DNA of 64,000 nt from NCBI GenBank assembly GCA_963825645.1, contig CAWGTT010000008.1:248001-312000 (forward strand), in the 5' to 3' direction. The translations under genes were made by a program, and so were the position numbers. This stretch comes from JADJPO01 sp963825645. GTDB taxonomy: Bacteria; Actinomycetota; Actinomycetes; Actinomycetales; Kineosporiaceae. The notes beneath the pieces were generated by a model that did not search any database, had not been told where the DNA came from, and saw only the letters and a program-made list of their open reading frames with translations. Below, piece after piece: positions 59,317 through 64,000 of this stretch; positions within the stretch are counted from its first letter, which is position 1; every line of letters begins with the position of its first letter.

Positions 59317-60735
59317 TCAGATCAGTGGGACGTCGGTCAGGTCGGCCGGGCTGGACAGGGTGCCGCGAACCGCCGTTGCCGCCGCGACCAGCGGTGAGAC
59401 CAGATGCGTGCGACCGCCCTTGCCCTGGCGCCCTTCGAAGTTGCGGTTCGACGTCGATGCGGCGCGTTCGCCGACCGACAGCTGATCGGGGTTCATGCCC
59501 AGGCACATCGAGCAGCCGGCGTGGCGCCACTCGGCACCGAAGTCGGCGAACACCTTGTCCAGACCCTCGGCCTCGGCCTGCCGGCGCACCCGGTCCGAGC
59601 CAGGGACGACCAGCACCCGGACTCGATCGGCCTTGTGCCGGCCCTGCATGATGTCGGCGGCCGCTCGTAGGTCCTCGATCCGCCCGTTGGTGCACGAGCC
59701 GATGAAGACCGTGTCGACGGCGATCTGACGAAGCGGGGTCCCGGCGGTCAGGCCCATGTACTCGAGCGCCCGGCGAGCGGAACTGACGTCGCCCTCCTCG
59801 CTGAAGGACGCAGGGTCGGGAACATCCGCGGACAGCGGCAGTCCCTGACCCGGGTTGGTACCCCAGGTGACGAACGGCTCGATCTCGGCGGCGTCGAGCA
59901 CCACCTCGGCGTCGAAGACGGCATCGGGGTCGGTGGCCAGCTGTGACCAGTACTCGACCGCGGTGTCCCAGGCGCTTCCGGATGGGGCGTTCGGCCTGCC
60001 GTGCAGGTAGGTGAACGTGGTCTCGTCAGGCGCGATCATGCCGGCCCGGGCGCCGGCCTCGATCGACATGTTGCACACCGTCATCCGCGCCTCCATCGAC
60101 AGCGCGCGGATCGCCTCCCCCCGGTACTCCAGGACGAATCCCTGACCGCCTCCGGTGCCGATCTTCGCGATCACGGCGAGGATGACGTCCTTGGCCGTCG
60201 AGCCCTCCGGGAGCCGGCCGTTCACCGTGATCGCCATGGTCTTGAACGGCCTGAGAGGCAACGTCTGCGTGGCCAGTACGTGCTCGACCTCGCTGGTTCC
60301 GATGCCGAAGGCCAGGGCGCCGAACGCGCCGTGGGTGGAGGTGTGCGAGTCACCGCACACGACGGTCATGCCAGGTTGGGTCAGACCCAGCTGCGGACCG
60401 ACCACGTGCACGATCCCCTGCTCGGCGTCCCCGAGCGGGTGCAGCCGAACCCCGAACTCTGCGCAGTTGCGACGCAGCGTCTCGATCTGGGTGCGACTGA
60501 CCGGGTCGGCGATCGGGGCCAGGATGTCGACTGTCGGGACGTTGTGGTCTTCGGTGGCCAGGGTGAGATCGGGCCTACGGACGGCGCGACCGGCGGCCCG
60601 GAGCCCCTCGAAGGCCTGCGGGCTGGTCACCTCGTGGATCAGATGCAGGTCGATGTAGAGCAGGTCGGGCTCGGCCCCGCTGCCTCGGCGCACCAGATGC
60701 GTCTCCCAGACCTTCTCTGCCAGTGTGCGTCCCAC
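59317..60735 (-). CDS. leuC: 3-isopropylmalate dehydratase large subunit
   Basis: 472 aa from GTG 60735. Iron-sulfur hydratase: LIHEVTSPQAFEGLR, VCGDSHTSTHGAFGALAFGIGTSEVEHV with its cluster cysteine, FIGSCTNGRIEDLR and MCLGMNPD supply the [4Fe-4S] ligands. Probably regulated by the divergent IclR gene through the palindrome at 60815-60831. Confidence 0.96.
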   Translation of the reverse strand: MGRTLAEKVWETHLVRRGSGAEPDLLYIDLHLIHEVTSPQAFEGLRAAGRAVRRPDLTLATEDHNVPTVDILAPIADPVSRTQIETLRRNCAEFGVRLHPLGDAEQGIVHVVGPQLGLTQPGMTVVCGDSHTSTHGAFGALAFGIGTSEVEHVLATQTLPLRPFKTMAITVNGRLPEGSTAKDVILAVIAKIGTGGGQGFVLEYRGEAIRALSMEARMTVCNMSIEAGARAGMIAPDETTFTYLHGRPNAPSGSAWDTAVEYWSQLATDPDAVFDAEVVLDAAEIEPFVTWGTNPGQGLPLSADVPDPASFSEEGDVSSARRALEYMGLTAGTPLRQIAVDTVFIGSCTNGRIEDLRAAADIMQGRHKADRVRVLVVPGSDRVRRQAEAEGLDKVFADFGAEWRHAGCSMCLGMNPDQLSVGERAASTSNRNFEGRQGKGGRTHLVSPLVAAATAVRGTLSSPADLTDVPLI

Positions 60736-60814
60736 CTGATGACCTCCTCGGCGAACTGTTGGGCTTCGACGCTGCCCACCAGAGTGCTCCCATCAGGGCG
60801 CGTCATGCTGTTGC

Positions 60815-60831
60815 GTCTCACTAATTGAGAC
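60815..60831. promoter_or_regulatory. Palindromic operator between leuC and the IclR-family gene
   Basis: GTCTCActaatTGAGAC is a perfect 6-base inverted repeat with a 5-base centre. It lies 80 bases from leuC and 15 from GTG 60846. Position and form fit the NdgR/LtbR operators found before leuCD in actinobacteria. Confidence 0.65.
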
Positions 60832-60845
60832 GGCAATATCGTTGT

Positions 60846-61601
60846 GTGGACAGCCACAGAGACGGGTCGCCGACCGGCGGCGGTCGTGCGGACGGCAGCG
60901 GCGTCGGGGTACTGGACAAGGCCTCGTCCGTCCTGGCCGCGCTCGAGGCCGGACCGGCGAGCCTGGCGCAGCTCGTGGTTGCCACCGGCCTGGCCCGACC
61001 CACCGCACACCGGCTCGCAGTGGCCCTCGAACACCATCGCCTGGTGGCCCGCGACCTGCAGGGGCGTTTCGTGCTCGGGCCGCGCCTGGGTGAGCTCGCA
61101 GCGGCGGCCGGGGAAGACCGACTGCTCGCCGCCGCCGGACCGGTGCTGACCGCACTGCGCGACCATACCGGGGAGTCGGCGCAGCTCTACCGTCGCCAGG
61201 GCGAGACGCGAGTCTGCGTGGCGGCTGCAGAACGCCCCATGGGCCTTCGCGACTCGATCCCGGTCGGCTCGACACTGACGATGCTCGCCGGTTCGGCCGC
61301 GCAGGTCCTGCTCGCCTGGGAGGAGCCGGACCGACTGCACCGCGGCCTGCACGGAGCCCGGTTCACCGCGACCACGCTGTCCGGCGTGCGCCGCCGGGGC
61401 TGGGCACAGAGCCTGAGCGAGCGCGAACCAGGAGTCGCCTCGGTCTCCGCGCCGGTGCGCGGGCCCTCAGGGCGGGTGGTCGCCGCGGTGTCGGTGTCAG
61501 GCCCGGTGGAACGCTTCACCCGCCAGCCCGGGCGCCAGCACGCCGGTGCGGTCGTGGGTGCCGCCGACCAGCTCACCGCCGCGCTGCGGACCGGCGCCTG
61601 A
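60846..61601 (+). CDS. ndgR: IclR-family transcriptional regulator (NdgR-like)
   Basis: 251 aa from GTG 60846. An N-terminal winged helix (VLDKASSVLAALEAGPASLAQLV, TGLARPTAHRLAVALEHH) and a C-terminal IclR effector domain (GESAQLYRRQGETRVCVAAAE, GSTLTMLAGSAAQVLLAW). Divergent from leuCD, the diagnostic position of NdgR (Streptomyces) and LtbR (Corynebacterium), which control leucine and related amino-acid genes. Confidence 0.88.
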   Translation: MDSHRDGSPTGGGRADGSGVGVLDKASSVLAALEAGPASLAQLVVATGLARPTAHRLAVALEHHRLVARDLQGRFVLGPRLGELAAAAGEDRLLAAAGPVLTALRDHTGESAQLYRRQGETRVCVAAAERPMGLRDSIPVGSTLTMLAGSAAQVLLAWEEPDRLHRGLHGARFTATTLSGVRRRGWAQSLSEREPGVASVSAPVRGPSGRVVAAVSVSGPVERFTRQPGRQHAGAVVGAADQLTAALRTGA

Positions 61602-61608
61602 CGGGCCC

Positions 61609-62631
61609 TCAGTGCCGGGACCGACGCCGTGCCCGCAGCATGGCAGGTATCGACTGCACCCCGCTGATCGGCGTGAACCGTTGCGCCGCAACGCTGAGCG
61701 CAGCCACCTCCTCAGGACTCAGGCTCAGCTCGGCGGCCGCGACATTGCTCTCCAGCTGAGCCACGCTGGACGCTCCGGGAATCGCGGCGACACTTCCCCG
61801 TCGAAGCACCCAGGCCAGAGCGACCTGGGCTGCCGTGACGTCGTGGGTGGTCGCGATGTCGCGCAGCAGCGAGAAGAGCTCGCTGGCGCCGGCGACGTTG
61901 TCCGGCAGGAACAACGGGTTCACCGCGCGCACTCCTGACCGGGGCGGGTCGGACGGGCGGGCTCGCGCCGACAAGAACCCCTGGGCCAGCGGACTGTAGG
62001 CGATGATCAGTCTTCGGTTCGCTGCGGCGAACGGGAGCAGGGCGATCTCCGGGTCGCGGTGCACCAGGCTGTACTGCACCTGGTTCGACAGCACCACACC
62101 CTCGGCGAGGGGGGGTTCGGCCGCTGCGTGCGCCGCGGCCAGGGCCCGGTCGGCGCCCTCCCAGCGAGCCAGAGAGTAGTTGCTGACTCCCACGTGCCGC
62201 ACCAGCCCCACCTGCTTCAGCGAGGTCATCCCGCGCATCAGGCGAGGGTCGGGGGTCAACGGGTTGGGCTGGTGCACCTGGTACAGGTCGAGGTACGTCA
62301 CTCCGAGCCGGCGGGCGCTCGCCACCGCCCTCTGCTCGACCGCGGCCGCCGCCGGCAGCACCGGCATCAGCTTGGTGGCCAGGAAGACCTCCTGTCGGTC
62401 GACACCCGCCGAGCGCAACGCGGAGCCGAGGATGCGTTCGCTGCGACCCCGGCCATAGATCTCAGCCGTGTCGAACAGGGTCACCCCGAGCTCGATCGCG
62501 CGCCGGACGATCGCCACCGCCTCGTGTTCGTCGTAGTTGGCGCCGTACCCCCACTCCCGGGCGCCGAACTGCCAGGTGCCCAGCCCGATCACCGATATCC
62601 GAGGGGAGATGTTCAGATCCACGTAGCGCAC
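61609..62631 (-). CDS. Aldo/keto reductase
   Basis: 340 aa from GTG 62631. The TIM-barrel oxidoreductase has FDTAEIYGRGRSE (Asp and Tyr), ATKLMP (Lys) and LDLYQVHQP (His) as catalytic tetrad, VGVSNYSL and a C-terminal NADPH-binding IPGASSVAQLESN. Physiological substrate unknown. The frame is open to 62664, but that part lies inside a strong hairpin. Confidence 0.88.
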   Translation of the reverse strand: MRYVDLNISPRISVIGLGTWQFGAREWGYGANYDEHEAVAIVRRAIELGVTLFDTAEIYGRGRSERILGSALRSAGVDRQEVFLATKLMPVLPAAAAVEQRAVASARRLGVTYLDLYQVHQPNPLTPDPRLMRGMTSLKQVGLVRHVGVSNYSLARWEGADRALAAAHAAAEPPLAEGVVLSNQVQYSLVHRDPEIALLPFAAANRRLIIAYSPLAQGFLSARARPSDPPRSGVRAVNPLFLPDNVAGASELFSLLRDIATTHDVTAAQVALAWVLRRGSVAAIPGASSVAQLESNVAAAELSLSPEEVAALSVAAQRFTPISGVQSIPAMLRARRRSRH

Positions 62632-62647
62632 GAGACCAGTCAAAGCC

Positions 62648-62682
62648 AGATCGGCCCCCGGCACCAGGCCGGGGGCCGATCT
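62648..62682 (-). terminator. Perfect 14-bp hairpin after the tRNA genes
   Basis: Arms 62648-62661 and 62669-62682 (AGATCGGCCCCCGG and complement) with a seven-base loop. It lies just past the tRNA-Glu 3' end; the plus strand continues with TTTT, the minus strand with GGCTTTG, so it may work in both directions. Confidence 0.7.
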
Positions 62683-62686
62683 TTTG

Positions 62687-62759
62687 TAGCCCCGACGGGA
62701 TTCGAACCCGCGCTACCGCCTTGAGAGGGCGGCGTGCTAGGCCACTACACAACGGGGCC
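62687..62759 (-). tRNA. tRNA-Glu (CTC)
   Basis: 73 bases read on the minus strand: acceptor GGCCCCG paired with CGGGGCT, anticodon stem CCGCC/GGCGG around CTC, and T-arm GCGGGTTCGAATCCCGT. CCA is not encoded. The anticodon reads GAG. It is one base from tRNA-Gln. Confidence 0.95.
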
Positions 62760-62760
62760 G

Positions 62761-62832
62761 CTGGGGTACCAGGACTCGAACCTAGACTAACTGAACCAGA
62801 ATCAGTCGTGCTGCCAATTACACCATACCCCA
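62761..62832 (-). tRNA. tRNA-Gln (CTG)
   Basis: 72 bases on the minus strand: acceptor TGGGGTA with TACCCCA, anticodon stem ACTGA/TCAGT around CTG, T-arm CTAGGTTCGAGTCCTGG. CCA not encoded. Reads CAG. First in the two-tRNA transcript. Confidence 0.95.
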
Positions 62833-62878
62833 TGGGGGTATCTCGGCCGTCCGAGCGCGCCCGAGGACCCGTCGGACG

Positions 62879-62907
62879 ACCTTACCGGTCGCCCGGCCCG
62901 CCCCCAA
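62879..62907 (-). promoter_or_regulatory. Promoter of the tRNA-Gln/tRNA-Glu unit
   Basis: Minus-strand TTGGGG (62902-62907) and TAAGGT (62879-62884) with a 17-base spacer, about 46 bases before the tRNA-Gln 5' end. Confidence 0.6.
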
Positions 62908-62924
62908 ATCAGCCGCCGCCCGCC

Positions 62925-63953
62925 TCACGCCACCCCGGGTGGGCGGAACATCCGCAGCACCCCGGTCCGGCGAGCCAGCCGATCGAGCACGAACGCGCTG
63001 ACGACCATGATCAACACGTCCACTCCTAGCATCAGGGGGTCGGCGCCGGTGGCGGTCATCATCTCGCTGACGTGACCGGTCAGGACCGCGAGCCCCAGAG
63101 CCAGCAGGTTGTTGGCACCGTGCAGCGCTATCGATGCCTCCAGGCCCCCGGTGCGCCAGACCAACCACGAGGCGACGAGCCCGAATGCCAGCCGGTCGCC
63201 GAAGAGCCAGGGGTCCTGTTGCCCATGCGCGAGAGCGAACACCAGTGACGATCCGACCGCGGCCGCCACGGCGCCGACGGCGGCTTTGGCGAACAGCGCC
63301 CCGATCGCCTGGGTCATCCAGCCGCGGAACAGGTACTCCTCGCCGGCCGCCTGCAGCGGCGTAGTCAGCAGGATCACCAGGGCGTACGAACCGGCCTGAC
63401 GTTCCAGGGCGATCTCGCCCAACCCACCGTCGATCGCCACCAGCACGCCGTTCACGACTACCAGGACCACCAGGGACGCCAGGTAACAGCGGACCAGCCA
63501 GACCCAGCGCACGCCGCCGGTCACCGAGGCGACCCATCGCGGCCGCCACCCATGACCGGCCCAGACCGCCGACTGCGCAATGGGGATCAGAAGAGCGAGG
63601 GAGAGGTTGATCAACAGCAACCCGGACGGGCTGGCCCCCCATTCGTCCAGCTGCGCCCTGCTCGGCGCGTCGTCAGGGCCGAGCACACCCGAAGTCGCCA
63701 TCGCCGCCGCCAGCAGCACCCCGAATGCCACCACTAGGCCGATCAACCACAAGCCCACGACCAGCGTGGAGACCAACGGGCGCCACCATGCGTGGTTCGG
63801 CCCGCGCAGCATCTGCGAGTAGGGCCGGGCCCGCCACGCTTCGGCGGGCCCCGGCAGCGCGGTCCCGCCCAGGGGTCCGAGGACCATCGGGAGGAAGGGC
63901 TGCGCGCTCGGCGGCGGCGACGTCGGGGGCGGCGGCGGGAACGGCTCGCTCAC
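62925..63953 (-). CDS. CPBP-family intramembrane glutamic endopeptidase
   Basis: 342 aa from GTG 63953. A Pro-rich N-terminus then about eight membrane helices. The Rce1/CPBP motifs are AAGEEYLFRGWM (EExxxR), LVFALAHGQQDPW and ALHGANN (HxxxN), giving the catalytic Glu/His residues. Actinobacterial members are uncharacterised; relatives act in protein maturation or bacteriocin immunity. The GTGA overlaps the end of the gene upstream. Confidence 0.88.
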   Translation of the reverse strand: MSEPFPPPPPTSPPPSAQPFLPMVLGPLGGTALPGPAEAWRARPYSQMLRGPNHAWWRPLVSTLVVGLWLIGLVVAFGVLLAAAMATSGVLGPDDAPSRAQLDEWGASPSGLLLINLSLALLIPIAQSAVWAGHGWRPRWVASVTGGVRWVWLVRCYLASLVVLVVVNGVLVAIDGGLGEIALERQAGSYALVILLTTPLQAAGEEYLFRGWMTQAIGALFAKAAVGAVAAAVGSSLVFALAHGQQDPWLFGDRLAFGLVASWLVWRTGGLEASIALHGANNLLALGLAVLTGHVSEMMTATGADPLMLGVDVLIMVVSAFVLDRLARRTGVLRMFRPPGVA

Positions 63954-64000
63954 CCCGCCTCCTCGCCTGCCTCCAGCCTCACGGCAAGCGCTTCGATCCG
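63950..64000 (-). CDS. C-terminal fragment, possibly glutamyl-tRNA synthetase
   Basis: From the right window edge a frame reads RIEALAVRLEAGEEAG and stops at 63950, forming a GTGA overlap with the CPBP gene. The end is compatible with a GltX C-terminus (gltX often sits next to these tRNAs), but 16 codons are too few to name it with any assurance. Confidence 0.35.
   Translation of the reverse strand, partial: RIEALAVRLEAGEEAG

Noticed and set aside
62687..62832. tRNA genes as integration site
   Set aside because: No duplicated tRNA 3' end and no integrase nearby.

Overview
This window is a high-GC (about 70%, judged by eye) actinobacterial chromosome segment. The evidence is a WhiG-type sporulation/flagellar sigma factor, mycothiol-type enzymes, a CofC/FbiD homologue for coenzyme F420, a long Lys/Ala-tailed HU protein, NdgR next to leuCD, many GTG starts and 4-base ATGA/GTGA overlaps. 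I cannot name the genus. A spore-forming or motile actinomycete outside Streptomyces would fit, but that is inference. Most genes lie on the minus strand and follow gene orders I recall from other actinomycetes.

Layout, left to right. 1-5215: the translation cluster rpsB-tsf-pyrH-frr-(cdsA) on minus, then a DapC-like aminotransferase on plus. 5216-16366: a conserved hypothetical, a secreted LytM-like protein, whiG, xerC, and the dprA-comM-yraN competence/DNA-uptake-like operon; then a crcB-DUF190-crcB fluoride-exporter block, rnhB and two tandem signal peptidases. 16394-29856: rplS, trmD, rimM, khpA, rpsP, a large membrane protein, an amidohydrolase, ffh, the nitrogen operon amt-glnB-glnD with a GlnR-like operator, and ftsY with a small membrane protein. 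30025-34080: smc and acyP.

34081-40601 is the accessory interval, inserted between smc/acyP and mutM/rnc. It holds a scar of a cytochrome bd operon (the first ~16 codons of cydA), a DevS-like GAF histidine kinase that keeps the heme-ligand histidine, a mycothiol-dependent enzyme, an unusual fusion of an ER/SipW-type signal peptidase to a six-bladed NHL propeller, a TasA/camelysin-like secreted protein, and a DevR-like response regulator. The peptidase fusion is the best candidate for an undescribed system: the segment before the propeller looks like a SipW-type client signal, so the enzyme may process its own propeller as well as the neighbouring TasA-like protein.

40607-63953: a second core block (mutM-rnc-rpmF-DUF177, coaD-rsmD-recG-DAK kinase, rpmB, thiL, a stand-alone RAM domain protein, ddl, a Cys/Met-metabolism PLP enzyme, gpsA-plsC, cofC, murA, hupB, leuCD with a divergent IclR regulator, an aldo/keto reductase, tRNA-Gln and tRNA-Glu, and a CPBP protease). 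A fragment at the right edge may be the end of gltX.

Regulation visible in the sequence: a TAGnnT -10 box lies 6-8 bases before the start codon of at least eight genes, which suggests widespread leaderless transcription. There is also a GlnR-like box before amt, a palindrome between leuC and the IclR gene, and matching promoter motifs before rplS and rpsP. rpsB carries an apparent single-base deletion that removes its repetitive C-terminal tail.
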